Assembly (NCBI GenBank): GCA_003996215.1
Contig: QJPP01000273.1
Location: 1,141,602 to 1,205,601, forward strand
Length of the DNA: 64,000 nucleotides
Reading direction: 5' to 3'
Source: Jaltomata sinuosa
Taxonomy: Eukaryota > Streptophyta > Magnoliopsida > Solanales > Solanaceae
The stretch's first letter is position 1, and each line of letters starts with the position of its first letter. The notes below the pieces were generated by a model. The model saw only the letters and a program-made list of their open reading frames with translations. It ran no database searches and was not told the origin of the DNA. Made by a program: the position numbers and the translations under genes. Of the stretch, positions 1-13,107 are shown in pieces.

Positions 1-235
1 TATTATTTTTTTCACCTTCTATCCTGCATAAAATAATACATATATTCCCTTATAGCTTATACATGTATTAGTTATGCAAGTTTCTAAATTGCAAACCAAA
101 CACTGTATTAATATTATACATGAATAACTGAACTCCTAACCAGCTACCAAACATGGTATTACTTATGCATGATTTAATACTTGCATAAGTCACTCCCAAA
201 CCAGCTACCAAACGACCCCTTAGTGTTTGTTGATA
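1..235. mobile_element. MITE-like repeat, left part cut by the window edge
   Basis: AT-rich stretch built of 'catgtattagttatgca'-type words. It ends at about 219 in 'ctaccaaacgacccctt', the kind of terminus ('gtcgtttggtag' on the other strand) seen in abundant Solanaceae MITEs. A related copy lies at about 6190-6395. The left end is outside the window, so no duplication can be checked. Confidence 0.45.
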
Positions 236-799
236 TTGATTAACAAATTTTTGTTAAGTTCTAATCTCTGCGACAGCTGAACTCTTAGCCTTTATCTCGT
301 CTGATCATTGTTGAATGTCCGATCCCATATTTTTCGGAGCTAGATGAGCTCTTGTCATATGATAGTGGTCTCTGATAGCAACACGTTGGACCTTCCGCCA
401 ATAAGATTACTTCTCAACGATCATACTTAAGACCTAAGCTTTAACATTATTATCATTGATCTGTTTCATTTGCCACGTGCATGTCACCTTCTGACTCATC
501 CACTGTCAAGTTCGAATTTCACCCTCTCCGGACTGAGTTAATAAGGGTGAAGTGCAATAGTATCCAACTTTTGGACTACTTGTTTAAGTTTTTAACCAAG
601 ATTTGCAAAGTATTAAAATTCAGCCAGCACTTAAAATAGGAATCTGCCATATCGACGCTTTTTCGCTTCTCCTACGCTTTTTGTACGTCTTCTTCTTAAA
701 ACCCAGATCGACGAGGATTTCATCTCACAATCAAGCATGACTCTCGAACTTCAAAATACAATGTTCTTGGAGTTTGAATTGAAATAATTGAATTTCAAG
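236..799. other. Intergenic, no gene seen
   Basis: No long open frame and no recognisable repeat. Ordinary AT-rich intergenic sequence. Confidence 0.5.
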
Positions 800-802
800 A
801 CA

Positions 803-910
803 CAAACAACAATGACATACCTATTATAAACACAAAGTGAAATTTGGAGAAGGTAGAGTGTGCGCATACATTACTTTTACCTTAGGTAGAAAGGTTATTT
901 TTGATAGAGA
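803..910 (-). mobile_element. Old Au-type SINE fragment
   Basis: Contains the diverged words 'caacaatgacatacc', 'ggagaaggtagagtgtgcg' and 'accttaggtagaaaggtt' in the order seen in the better preserved copies inside the host gene (14,021-14,292). The CAA-rich end at the left is the complement of the TTG tail, so the SINE lies on the minus strand. It is decayed and no duplication is clear. Confidence 0.55.
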
Positions 911-1884
911 ATGTCAAAATACAAAAGTCAAAATTCTGAAGTTTGAATTGAAAAAAGATTTTGAGTTTTAAGGACATAATGTCATAAAGTTTTGAACCAA
1001 AAGAACTAAATTTAAGAACAAAATTCTAAAGCTTTGTGAAAAACTGAATTTCAGGACATATATATTGTCTTGATGTTCAAGGAAGTGGAAAAGAAGAATC
1101 AAGATTTGCTTGATTTTTGGAAAAATGGCTAAATGTTGAATAATTCACTAACTCTGGCTAAAACCTAAACAACGATCCTAAAAATGGCTACCTGATGTCA
1201 TTTTCACAGTTAATAAATAGACAAGTCGTTATCTTCACCAGCGAGTTTTATCATTCATATTCATTACCAATCTCGACACTCAAACTCCTACTCGAGAATA
1301 AAATGATCTCATCCATCTCATCGTACCATTTAAAAATTACAATCATTCAAACACGTTGTTATTTCTTCTGATGAAAAAAATAATTAATCTTTTTCCCAAA
1401 AATTTCCCAACCAGCTCAATAATTAGAATGTTCAAAAAGAATACACAACATTGAAAAAAAGGTCGTGGTCACGTTGAATAAGCTCGGCCAAGACCAATAT
1501 CTCCATATTCCAAAATTCGAATGTTACTCGATTTTCCCACGAACTCTTTTAATAATTTGTTTATTTCCTCGTCTATTATATTAAAATTAATTTTTTATTT
1601 TTGTTTATTTTTATTTACTTTAACATATTAAAAAATAGACAAAACTCTTTTTTTTTAAAATTATTTTTTCAAATTCATTAAGACTATATATATAAATATT
1701 ATGATAAAATATATACTTTATTTTTTATTTTTTATTTTTTATTTTTTATACAGTATGCAAAGTTTATTGTAAACACGTAAAAAAAGTAAACGGAGGAAAT
1801 ACTTATTTTTATTTTGTGTCCTTGTCCTTTTCAAATCGGTGTAATTGTCGTTACTCGAAAACGAGTCGACTTGTGGAATTAACG
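911..1884. other. Intergenic, no gene seen
   Basis: AT-rich DNA without a supported gene. A short run of 'tttttatttttt' words lies near 1710-1745. Confidence 0.5.
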
Positions 1885-1893
1885 CCCATTTTG

Positions 1894-2548
1894 GAGTTTG
1901 GGGCTAAAATTGTCCCTTAACTATTAGAGTAGGTTTATTTTGGTCCTTCAAATATAATTCTGAGCATATTTAGTCCCTTAACTTTACTAAAGTGGAGCAC
2001 TTTTGATCTCCCTAACAAAATTCGTTTAAAAATAATAGTGTTAAACCCATGTGGCACCCACGTGACTTGTAAAATACAAACTCATAGAGGTTAAGTATTA
2101 GCTATTATGAGTATATATTTAATTTTGCACGCTCTTAAACACAATTAAGAAGAAATTCGCACACCCTTCACCAAATTACTAGCTACGCCACTAATTTTAA
2201 GACCATTTTGTTACTGCAATTAAGAAAATGGTTATTTTTTTCGAGTGGGCAGATTATTGTGTTCTAAAGTATTGTCTTCAAATATAAATAGCTACTACTA
2301 CATTAATCCTAAAAAATTAAGAAGACAAGAAAGAAAGAAAATGTATATCAATTAAGAAAGAGATAATACTGTCATATTTACACCGTTAGAAAATTATCCT
2401 TTTCGTTAATTTTTAACATTATTATGTTAGGAAGACCAAAAGTGCTTCACTTTAGTAAAGTTAAGGGACTAAATATGCTCAGGATTATATTTGAGGGACC
2501 AAAATGAACCTACTCTAATAGATAAGGGATAATTTTAGCCCAAGACTC
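1894..2548. mobile_element. Mutator-like non-autonomous element (long-TIR MITE), copy 1
   Basis: Long terminal inverted repeats of more than 100 bases begin GAGTTTGGGGCTAAAATTG on the left and GAGTCTTGGGCTAAAATTA on the right (read inward). A perfect 9-bp target duplication, CCCATTTTG, flanks it at 1885-1893 and 2549-2557. A 9-bp duplication plus long TIRs is the Mutator pattern. There is no transposase frame. A longer relative is at 20,843-21,818. Confidence 0.85.
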
Positions 2549-2632
2549 CCCATTTTGACCATTGACTCCTTCAATTCTTCTACCCTTTTAAAATCAAATT
2601 TTTATAGTCATTGAAATCAATAGTAATAATTA

Positions 2633-2885
2633 CTCTCCCGTTTCAATTTATTTGACCTATTTTTTATTTTATTGTAGTATGTTTTTAAAAAGAATGTCTC
2701 TTTCTTTTTTTAGCAACTCTTTAATTTCAACTTTCAACATGGCATGTTTAAGACCACAAGATTAAATGATATTTTGGTACATTTGATATATCTTTAATTT
2801 AAAACCACAAAATTCAAAAGTTTTTTTTACTTTCTTAAACTTCGTGTCAAGTCAAAATAGGCCAAATAAATTAAAACGAACGGAG
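2633..2885. mobile_element. Stowaway-type MITE
   Basis: Termini CTCTCCCGTTTCAATTTATT and, read inward from the right, CTCCGTTCGTTTTAATTTAT. TA lies on both sides (2631-2632, 2886-2887). The 'CTCCCTCCGTTT'-like end and TA duplication are typical of Tc1/mariner-derived Stowaway MITEs. Confidence 0.75.
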
Positions 2886-3646
2886 TAGTATTTGTGGCCT
2901 TAGTGTAACATGCCATCATGTTGCATGATCATTCTGTATCTATATATCTAATTTTATATTTTTAGGCGTAAGATTTTTGTTCATAGAAAACGTCACCCAT
3001 GAAATGTCTCTGTAATGTCACTATTGACAAATCTCCCACCTCTTTCTTTTTTTCCGGAAAAAAGAACATTTCCAAAAGGACAAGTTAATACTATGTCCTT
3101 CCGAATGATTTGGAGGGTGGATATTCACACAAATAACTCGAGATCGATCTCCTCTTAATTTCTTCTGAATTGAGTTTATTGCACATGACTTGCCTAATGT
3201 GATTTACATTTCCTGTGTAGTTTGTATGCTATCACACAGTGAGAATTTATTCAGTTCGCACAAAATGCTCACTCGAAAGCCAGAGGTTGTAGCGGCTACA
3301 GGTTATTCTGGGATTCCAAAAAGAAAATAGTAATCTACAAGTAAAATCATAATATCACTAGCTAGTTTGATTTTCAGTATTTCGAGGATTAGACTAGAAT
3401 ATTAGTACATAATTCAGTGTCATCCCATTTTGTGTGAGAGAGGTAAAAAGATAGCGTTTTTTACGCTTTTCCTTATAAAATGTATTATTTAATAATCACG
3501 TTATTTCTTCTTCTTCTTTTTCTATATATGTATGTTACTACTTATTGCTTCACTTGATTTATATTTTGAATTTTTTCTGTCATATTTTCTTATTACCATA
3601 CTTCAATTTCTTTTAATTATATATTAACAAAAATAACTATCAAATA

Positions 3647-4078
3647 CTCCTTTCGTCCCATATTAACTAAATTATTGAGATAATGCACACTCTTTAAGAA
3701 AACTCTTCTAGAACATATTTTGAACATTACTTTTCATTACTATCTTTTTCATTATTCTCACACTATTCTCAAAAGTAGAGTTAGTCATTACTCAACATTG
3801 CTTGAAATTTGATTATAATAATTACAATTAATAAAGCAATTTATAAAATAGTGTCTCTTGGAAATTTCACCTGTATGAAAATGTGAAATTTCAATGTAAA
3901 ATTATAATTATGACTTTGTAAAGAGTGTAAATATCTAGAAAATGTAAAACACTCTTTGTTTAAAGGAAGGGCAAAAATGGAGGAAAAAAATCAATAATTA
4001 TCTTGATATTTGAACAATTCACTTATTTTAAACAATGAAAAAAGTATCAACAATTCAGTTAATATGAGACAAAGGGAG
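3647..4078. mobile_element. Stowaway-type MITE
   Basis: Left end CTCCTTTCGTCCCATATTAA, right end read inward CTCCCTTTGTCTCATATTAA, with flanking TA at 3645-3646 and 4079-4080. No coding capacity. Longer (432 bp) than the other Stowaway copies here. Confidence 0.75.
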
Positions 4079-4329
4079 TAGTTGATTATAAAAAGTTAAA
4101 GGGAATATTATCGAAGGTGTCATTTAGCTTTGTCGAGTCATCCAATTGCCTAATGACGGAAATTTAAATAAAAACAAACATACTTATGGTCGGTCCAAAG
4201 AAAGCCCACTTGTCACCTTACTAACATTTTATTTCTACACATTTCACATCACTAGACATAATTACACATCCTAATCATAATAATTAATAATACTATCATT
4301 TTCTTTAATCTCAGAAAATTTACGATCGC

Positions 4330-4665
4330 TATTATTTGAGTGTGCACTAGATAAATTTGTTCATGTGTAATAGCTCATAAATTATGGAGTATAAGATATC
4401 TATAAACCGCACTAAGCAAATTCGGCATAACGAATTCGACTCAACTGCTGCACCAACTCAGTCATCCTTAAAAGTACTATCATTGTTTCTTTAGCCGCTA
4501 CACTTTGAATACGCACTCCGATCAAGTACAATAACTCGTAAATTATATAAAATATCTATAAATAACACTAAGCAAATCTAATATAACAAGCTCGACGCAA
4601 TTGCTACACCAACTCAACCATCCTTGCGAATAGTATCATTGTTTCTTTATCCACAATATAGAAAG
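4330..4665 (-). repeat. Two diverged tandem SINE-like units
   Basis: Two units about 165 bases apart share 'aatagctcataaattat', 'cactaagcaaat' and 'accaactca.ccatcctt'. They resemble the complete SINE at 20,093-20,274 ('aatagctcacaaattaca', 'cgcactaggcaaatc'). The order of words puts the SINE on the minus strand. Diverged, ends not fixed. Confidence 0.5.
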
Positions 4666-6189
4666 AAAAACAATGTCCTTATTTTGTTGTTGAGTTTAGT
4701 AATGGTTTACGTATTAATCACGTTTTTTTTTTGATTTCACATGTAAAATGTCTTGTTCATTAATTGAAGGAATGGAAACTTCCTAAGCTGGCCAGAATCT
4801 TCTTGCCATTTGGATACATTTTTGTTCAAATCTCCATCTCGAATAATGAAATTGACGTCTTATTGAAATTAAGAAATTTCAGAAAAATAAATAAACAAAT
4901 AAATAGTAGTAGTAAAATAAGTAATGGTATTTTTCCTTTTTTAAATGTGAGCCCATGAAAACGAAAACGAAAGTTGTTTCACTATTTCTGGACAGATTTA
5001 GCCCTCACCGTTGAATCAGAATATTTACTTTTTAACAAGTTAAATGAGATCACACTTATTACTTTCCATTTAAACTATATATACAATTTACTTTCTTATT
5101 GTTCATCAGGATGATTCTGCTATTTTTCCTTAAATGTGTCATATGTGTATATATTGAGACAGATAAAAAAAAAATTACTAAAGTAAATATTACTATCTCT
5201 TTCCAACCCCCCCCCCCCCCGCCCCCGCCCCCAACCCCCCCAAAAAAATGATAGTGCCACTTTCAAAATAAATTCTCTATCAATTTTAATTCGTTTTTAA
5301 AAAATGTTTTTTTTTACAGATGTATTTTCATATGACATGTTTAAGATAATAAGATTAAAAAATATTTTAGTACATATCTCATTATTAGAAGTAAAGGTTT
5401 TTTTCACCACGAATCAGTGAGAAATTTGTGGTATAAAAAACATGATTTTTCCATTCATTTTTTAGTGAATCAGCTCACTGAAAATGCATGGTGAAAAACA
5501 GATTCTCACTGAAATAATGAAAAACTTTCTAATTTTTTCATATGAAAACATTACTATTTTTTTAACTGATTCAATTAAAATATCTGTGAAAATATCCACT
5601 GAGTATTTTTCAATGGCAAAATAATAATTTTTTTTAGTAGTGTCTTTAGTTTAAAATTATAAAATTCAAAAAAATAAATCATTTTCTTAAATTTAGTATT
5701 AAATTAAAATCAGATAAACAAATTAAAATAGAAAAAATATTATTTTTGGGAGGAGGTTTAGAATATCATGTTCAATTGTTTTGGTTTCTCACCTTAGAGC
5801 TTTTGAATTGGATTACTAACACTAAAATCTAGAAGACCAGAAAACTCTTATTAAAATAAAATAAAATCATTGATTTCTTGTGATGCATAAAATAAAAGTA
5901 TGAGTTGACGCCACCACTAGTTTGACCAATGGAACCCAATTTAGACCTTTGAATGAATATCTTTGGAGCACTTTAAAATTTGAACCCCACTATAATTATC
6001 TACTATTTCACTTCAATTCAAAGAATTTGGGCGCGCAGACATTTCATGCTCTTTTCTGCTTTATTAGGATTGATTTGTTAACTGATTTAGAGGTGAGTTA
6101 CGTAAGTATTAAATTTTTTATAAGTAATATTATATTTAATAGCTGGTTAAAAGATAAGTTATTAATATATAAAATTAATATAGTATTTA
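4666..6189. other. Intergenic; C-rich tract, no gene seen
   Basis: AT-rich DNA with short open frames that show no recognisable protein. A run of C broken only by a few G and A lies at 5207-5241. 5400-5640 has several 'tcactgaaa' and 'aatcagtgag' words that may be remnants of a transposon end, but I cannot define one. Confidence 0.45.
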
Positions 6190-6395
6190 ATTTTTAACTT
6201 AAAAATTCGCATAACTAATACATGTATAAATTATGAGGAAGTCTATCCCATTATTTTATGCATATTAGAAGATGGAATAACTAAATCTTGCATAATTGAT
6301 ACATGCATAAAATAATACGTATAAATTTCGTCATAATTAATTCTTGAATTACTAATATCTTTATAACTCTAACCAACTACCACACGACCATTTAT
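6190..6395. mobile_element. MITE-like repeat related to 1-235
   Basis: Shares 'aactaatacatgtataaatta', 'tacatgcataaaataatac' and the ending 'ctaaccaactaccacacgacca' with the sequence at the window start. Probably the same MITE family. Exact ends and duplication not resolved. Confidence 0.45.
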
Positions 6396-6929
6396 AGTTG
6401 AAAGTTGAAACCGAAATACTTAACCCATTATCATAATTCTTTAGTGACAAACAATACACTAAAATTAAAATCATATTCATTGAGTTATTAGTTAGTTAGC
6501 AAATTATAGTCCACCGCTTTAATTCTACTTGAACAAGTTCTTCTATTATGAAAGATATGTTTTAGCTACCCTCTTTGAAAAAAATATATCATTGAAATTC
6601 AAGTTGAAAAAAGAGAAAGAACTAGTTAAAGGAAAAAGAGAAATTGAACAAGATACTTTCATTTGTTTGTATATAGGACTAATGTCAAACATATAAAACT
6701 ACTCATGACTATTCAATTATTAGAGTCTTGTCATAGAATTAGTTGAAAATTATTAATAAGCGTAGCACTCTTAGAAATTATGAATTATTATCAATTTTTA
6801 ACAAGTCCAATGACTGAATCTTGTCAGCGTGTTTATATTTTAAGGAAATCTCAGCTCAATTGGTTGGTTACCTGAACTTTTACTTTGTTAACGAAAATTT
6901 GATTTCTCACCTTGTAATTCAATCCTCAT

Positions 6930-7250
6930 TTTAATTATGAAAAAAAGGACAAGTTTTGGATATGGGTAAGTTTCCTAGCACGTATCCTTAAGGGTCAATG
7001 TGTAGACATCAAAATTTTATGAGACTCTACAAGACAAGTCCAATTCTGTTAGGTTTCTAGGAGACTGCTCTACCATAAACCCTATATCACACCTCTTAAA
7101 AGGTAATATATTACTTGGAGAGGCATATCAAATATCTCAATTTTTTTTTGGATATTTATAAAGAGATCCACAAAATCTTGCTTTCATCTCTATGAAAGGG
7201 GTTCAAATTATCCTACATTTGAGAAATACAGAAAATTCAGAGAGAAGAAT
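6930..7250 (+). repeat. Dispersed repeat, LTR-like, inverted relative at about 10,150-10,430
   Basis: Contains 'tctgttaggtttctaggaga', 'ctctaccataaaccct' and 'ggatatttataaagagatc'. The reverse complement of 10,150-10,430 carries the matching 'attaggtttcttgaatgt', 'ctcctaaaccctag' and 'aggatatttataaagagatc'. The TATA-like word suggests a retroelement LTR or promoter fragment. The family is not identified. Confidence 0.4.
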
Positions 7251-7731
7251 CAAGGGAGAAACAAAGTTATACTTATATCTGTGTTTCATCATATTTTATT
7301 TGTGATTATAATTTATTTTCTACACTTTAAAATTGGTTACAAACACAATGTTTTACCTCTGCACATAAACCTACAAATGTTTGTTTTTCTTCTTTTGTGT
7401 TGGTGGAAAACCAAAAATAAAAATAAAATAAAATTGAGAATACACATTTTCAAACATTTGTGCTTTTGAATCCTAAAATTTCACTAGCCAAAATTCTGTT
7501 ATTATTTGGTTTGTATACCTACCGTATTGATTGATGGCCAAGTGCCAACTTACCTAATTACCAAATTTAATTTTTTTTTTTTTAAAAAAAAAAATTAAAA
7601 CAGATAGAGATGACAATTACGCGATGCACAAAGTATCTCACCTTCACGTAAAAATAAAAAAAGAGCCGCATTTCGAAAAGTGTAATGCATACATCCTACC
7701 TTGTACAAGCATTTGTGCCACTTTCACGACT

Positions 7732-7862
7732 CAACAATAACAACAACAACAATAACATACGCAAAATAGTTTCACAAGTGAAATTTGGAGAGAATAAAGT
7801 GTACACAGATCTTACTTTTTTCTTATTAGGTAAATAGACTGTTTCTGAAAGACCGTTGACTC
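7732..7862 (-). mobile_element. Old Au-type SINE
   Basis: Reads 'caacaacaacaataacatac', then 'ttcacaagtgaaatttggag', 'gtacacagatcttac' and 'gactgtttctgaaagacc', the same order as the SINE copies at 14,021-14,292 but more diverged. The tail is at the left, so the element is on the minus strand. Confidence 0.6.
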
Positions 7863-8123
7863 ATGTAGATAGAAAAATAATTTAAAATAGTATCATTGTG
7901 TTAGGCCGGCTTTGTTTGAACTTAATTTTAAAAATTCGTCCACATTGGCTGGTTCTGGCAGATAGACTGCACTTCATTTTGAAATACAAATTTATTAATT
8001 TATTATTTTTAAATTAATAATAATGGTGCCAAAGTATAAAACGAACTTTTGGCTTTTTATGAAGTGGGACACAGACATTTTTATCCAATTGTGTGACCAA
8101 AAGTATATAGTAGTAAAAAATTA

Positions 8124-8372
8124 CTATTTCCTTCGTTTTAATTTGTTTAACCTATTTTGATTTGACACGAAGTTTAAAAAAATAAAAAAAACTTTTAAAA
8201 TTTATGGTCTTAAATTAAAGATATGTAAAATATATTAAAATATTATTTAATCTTGTGGTCTTGAATATATCATGTGAAAAATTAGAATTAAAGAGTTTCT
8301 AAAAAGAGAAAAAGTCATTTTTTTTAAAACGAACTAAAAGGAAATAAGTCAAACAAATTAAAACAGAACGAG
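8124..8372. mobile_element. Stowaway-type MITE
   Basis: Left end CTATTTCCTTCGTTTTAATT, right end read inward CTCGTTCTGTTTTAATTTGT, TA at 8122-8123 and 8373-8374. The interior words 'gatttgacacgaagttta' and 'ggtcttaaattaaagatatg' recur in the MITEs at 2633 and 12,653. Confidence 0.7.
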
Positions 8373-8829
8373 TAGAAGAAAATGCAGAGACAAACATGCT
8401 AAAAAGTGAAAAGATTATGGGCATAATGGGGCCCCTAGAATTAAGGCTTTTTAATCACATCAGTTATAAAACGGTTAATTAAAGTTAATAATGATGCTCA
8501 CATGGACCCAGCATTTCTGAGTTGTATCCTACCTGGCTTCTACTCTGTTTGTACCATTATTATTATGGAATGGAATATATATATCTGGATATTTAAATAA
8601 TTTTGAAAATTTTGAAATTTAAAAGAACACTTCTTTTTTAATAACGAACATCGTAAAGTGTTGTTTTTCACAAATTCTATCATATCCCAAAATCTTTTAA
8701 CATTCTTTTTAGAAATATAATGAATTCGGTCTTATACTTATGCGAGAAAGATAATAAAAAAAGAAAGACTCGGTTAATTTAGTAATATTAAAGTAGAGCA
8801 CTACTCATGTGCTTAACTAATATTCTAAG

Positions 8830-9169
8830 TAGGTGTTTGGCTATGATTTTTTTTTACTTTTTTTCGGAAATAGTGTTTGGCCATAAAAATTCCAAATACA
8901 ACTCCGAAGTTGTATTTGGAAAAGTTCCAACTCACTTTTTTCACTTTTTAATTAATTATTTTTTTGAAAAATTCTAATTTTTTTATTTTCATAAAATAAC
9001 CCCATTTAAATTATATTTCATTTTTAAATTATATTTTTATTTTTTTAAAATATATATTAAGATCTAGATAATTATTGCAAAAGTTATGGCCAAACACAAC
9101 TCCAACTTCAACTTTGAAAATTCCAAAAAAATGAAATAATTTGTGGTTCTCATGGCCAAACGGCACCTA
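8830..9169. mobile_element. MITE with TAGGTG...TTTGGC termini
   Basis: Left end 'taggtgtttggctatga' and right end read inward 'taggtgccgtttggccatga' form imperfect inverted repeats. Internal words 'ggccataaaaattcc' and 'ccaaatacaactccgaag' are mirrored by 'tatggccaaacacaactcc'. This type is common in Solanaceae (hAT- or PIF-like). The target duplication is not clear. Confidence 0.5.
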
Positions 9170-12100
9170 AAAGTGTATCCCGAGAAAAATTACTTCTTTC
9201 TTAAGTTTTGGATTTTTTATTTTTTTTTACTACTTAAAAACACTTTTTTTTTTCTAAAAGTTTGGCGAAAGCAATTTTCTATGATAAACACTTTATGGGA
9301 AAAAACACTTTTATTAATATTAAAACAGTTATTTATACTAGATTAAGCTTTTGAAGAAAAAATATTTTTCACCTTTTGAAGGAACTTCTATTCAAAAATG
9401 CTATTTTCTTCCTAAAAATTTAAATAAACATCTTAATATACTAAAATAAGCACCCATTTAAAAAAATTAAATACTCTTGACTTCACAAATGTTCAGCGAA
9501 ACAAACTATAAGACTTATTCATCGGAACAAGTATGATGTTTTTATTATTTACTAAAGTTAGATAAAACTTTTAACTAAATTTTTTTTTATATTGTGTAAA
9601 TTTATGATGAAAATTAATTAAATATTTAAGATTTACATAAAAAAAATTCTAGATATATTATAATTCTGGTATAGCAAATATTATAATTTTCTAACTGAAT
9701 ATCATAAATAAATTTTTTTTTTTAAAAGAAAAAAGATAAAATTTTGAGTCTTTGTTCTCGGTCGTCGAGCCGTGAGCCTCGTGACTTCGGATTCCCCCAA
9801 AAACATTACAAACAAATTCTTTTGTTTCTATTTTTGCACTTTAATTAATTTTCATTTCCTCGAATATAACGTTCTATTTTTTTATTATTATCTGAAGAAA
9901 AGGAAATAACTTGGTCAATCATAGCTTCCATGTGCAACCTTCAAATATTAGTATTTTCTTCGTTTTATATTATTTTACCTTGTTAATTTAGTACATTCCT
10001 TAAAAAAATTAAATTAAAAATATCATTTATAATAAATTTTAAAATGATATAAAACAAATAGAAATTACAAATAATATATAATAAAATATAATTTTATGAT
10101 AAACAATATAAGTGCAATTCTCTTTATTACCTTGATTCTTCTCTCTTAATTATTTCTATAATTCAAAGATTGTTAACAACGTACTTCTTAACATATGATG
10201 ATTTGAATGTTCTTGCGATATATTTGATCGTGAAAAATATCATAAAGACTTTGAGAAAAACGGTATTCGATGCCTTGATCTCTTTATAAATATCCTTGGA
10301 GTTTGTGGGAATATTCGAGATGAAGAGGGAATATGTTACCCATATGAACTAGGGTTTAGGAGTAGAGTAACATTCAAGAAACCTAATAGGATTAAACTTG
10401 TTTGGTAGAGTCCTACAAACTTTTCATGTATGTATGTGTATTTTATTAAATTAATTTTATTAATAATATTTTTAAATTTTAAATTTGAATATTATATAAT
10501 TATTTAATAGTAAGAATAATATAGAAAAAATAATAAAACTCTTCTAAAAGGGATAAACAAAATAAAAAATATTTTTAGCATAAGGGCTAAGTAAAATGAA
10601 AGTATACAGAGGTTCTATTTTATTGTTTTTAATTTTACAAAGATTTGAGGAGATCATGCTTGTACTAAAATTAATTTAATTTTTATTTTTTCGGTAAAAA
10701 ATAATTAATTTAATAATTAACTAACACGTAAATGCATCACCATTAACTTGTGGTAATTAAGTTCATTGATTACTAATTTAAACTTGCTTTTTTTTTTGTA
10801 GATTCAAATCTTTTTAATCTTAGGTTGTCAATTATTTTTTTTAATCTTAGACTTTAGCCTTTTGAAATCAAACTTTGCCAATTTTTATTTTAAAGTTTAA
10901 TTGTATTATCACATGACTTTTCTCTCGGATATAAAATCGCTTTTGTTAAAGAGCATTTTACATCTTCAATTTAAAAAAATTTGACATAAATTTAAATTTA
11001 ATTGAGCTTTGATGCGAGTATTAAGAATCAGATGAAATTTTTTAAAAAGTATTATTACATGATTTAAATAGGAGTCAGCAATATTAAACTTTCTAAAAAC
11101 ACCATGAAATCATATAATTAAATAACTAAGAGATGAAATGATAAAAAGGAATGAAGAACATTCCACACTCAAATGTCTTGTATAAGCCTTCCTTAAACCC
11201 TAAATATAATTCGGGGCAAATGCTTATTTGCATCAAATATTTACACTGAATTGATTTAATTTATTGTGGTCAAATAATTTAATGAAGTAAAAATATAAAT
11301 TAATTAATTATGATTAAATGATATGAGTTTATAAGTAATGTAAAGGAAAAACTCATCTACATCCAATATTTACACCAATATAATTACATAACGCATAGCT
11401 TAAGTCACAATTATAATTTTAAATTATAGTTAATTAATATACATTCTAACCTTATAAAGAAAATCTCGTCATTTTCTAAAATCACTAATTATTTTTTATT
11501 AATTAAAGATTTGAAATGAACCAATGATATTTTTAAGTTAAATGGTATTGAAGTTTAAAGACATTTCTTATATAGGTAACTCATTAAACGAGCTGAGTTA
11601 AAAATTGAGTCGAATTTATGATGAACTGGATCCTAAGTAATTTTAATTATTGATTTTAAAAATTTAAAATACTATTTTTATATTAAAAATTTATAATTAT
11701 CACGTCATTAAATAGATACTAAAAATTATATTTTTAGGAATAATAACCATGAAAACTAACTTGACAAAGTTACAGGGCGGCTCAATCATATTAGTGGCCT
11801 AAGGTGAAAATTAAACGGAGGCCTTAAATTTTTAAGAAAAATTAATTTTTTTATAAAGTCTACTTTTTAAATTTCTTGAGATGCAAAGTTGTTAAATATT
11901 TTTTTACAATCTATTTCTTCTAATATTTTTTTTTAATTAATAATATATACAACCAATGCATTTAATCTTTCTTGAGACATAGTATTCTAGATATATCAAA
12001 CTTCTTCTAATATTTTTTTTTTGTTTTATATAAAAGGTTTATTTTTTTACAAATTGCATTTAATATTTTTTCTTATAAAAAATCTATAATCTATTATTGC

Positions 12101-12329
12101 TGGAAAAAAAAGAGTCCCCTCAAATTCGAGAGCGTAAGACGACTGCCTTTTTCTCGAAGGGGTAGAGCCACCCCTGTAAAGTTGAGTAATTTTTTAAAAA
12201 TAAAATAAAGTTAAGTGATTATAATAACCAATTACCATAAAATTAAGTGACTATATAAGCTTCTAACTCTAACTTTCAATTAATTACACGATAAAGTTTT
12301 TATTTTTCTAGACTACTAATACAAGAAAG
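9170..12329. other. AT-rich intergenic DNA, no gene seen
   Basis: Very AT-rich, many homopolymer runs, no frame with recognisable protein. About 10,150-10,430 is the inverted relative of the repeat at 6930-7250. A decayed MITE-like half may lie near 9955-10,100. Nothing else could be supported. Confidence 0.5.
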
Positions 12330-12645
12330 TTACTCTCTCTATCATTTCAATTTACGTGACACGATGAATTTTGAGAGTCAAACAGTTTAATCTTGACCGT
12401 AAGTTTGGACATTAAATCTTTAATTTTTTAAAAATAAAATTTACTATATATTTGAAAATTATTTAAAAATTGTTATAAGTCAAAATAATTATATTATTTC
12501 AAGATATTTGAAAACAACAACAAAATGAAGTCTTGAGAGTATAGAGTGTACTCAATCCATACTATTACTTCAGAAGTAAATTATATATAAAAAATATAAT
12601 ATTTGAATCTCTAAATTCAAAAGGTGCCACGTAAATTAGAACTAA
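12330..12645. mobile_element. Decayed Stowaway-like MITE with a SINE remnant inside
   Basis: The left end 'ttcaatttacgtgacac' is matched by the right end read inward 'ttctaatttacgtggcac'. Inside, 12,513-12,580 has 'acaacaacaaaatgaagtc' followed by 'gtatagagtgtactcaatcc', a worn Au-type SINE pattern. This suggests a SINE inserted into an older MITE. Confidence 0.4.
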
Positions 12646-12652
12646 AAACATA

Positions 12653-12972
12653 CTCCCTCCGTTTAAAAAAGAATGACTTATTTTGATTTGATACAAAGTT
12701 TAAGAAAATAAAGAAGACTTTTGAATCTTGTGGTCTTAAATTAAAATTATGTCAAATGTATTAAAATGCCCTTTAATCTTGTGTTCCTAAACATGCCATG
12801 TGAAAAGTTGGAATTAAAATATTGCCAAAAAAGAAAAAGGTCATTTTTTTAAACGAATTAAAAAGAAAAGTTGGAAAGTTGGAATTAAAGTGTTGCCACA
12901 AAAAGAAAGAGATAATTTTTTTTGAAACGGATTAAAAAGAAAAGTATGTCATTATTTTTGAAACGGAGGGAG
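12653..12972. mobile_element. Stowaway-type MITE just upstream of the host-gene promoter
   Basis: Termini CTCCCTCCGTTTAAAAAAGA and, read inward from the right, CTCCCTCCGTTTCAAAAATA, with TA at 12,651-12,652 and 12,973-12,974. The right third has a duplicated block ('gttggaattaaagtgttgcc' type). Its right end is about 120 bases upstream of the probable TATA box of the sphingolipid gene. Confidence 0.85.
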
Positions 12973-13094
12973 TACTATTTTTCAACTTGGAAGGTCTTTA
13001 TCAGTCTCCAATTTCCTTCCTTTTTCGCAAGGAGAATTTTCTTTTATCTTTTTCCCTTCTTTTGAAAAAAGAAAAAGAAAAAGGAGCAAAAGGC

Positions 13095-13107
13095 TTTATA
13101 TATATAT
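13095..13107 (+). promoter_or_regulatory. Probable TATA box of the host gene
   Basis: 'tttatatatatat' is followed after about 20-30 bases by a pyrimidine-rich start region ('cttcttctctattctc'), then a leader of about 450 bases with (GA)n runs at 13,199-13,216. Position and composition fit a plant core promoter. The true start site cannot be fixed from sequence. Confidence 0.6.
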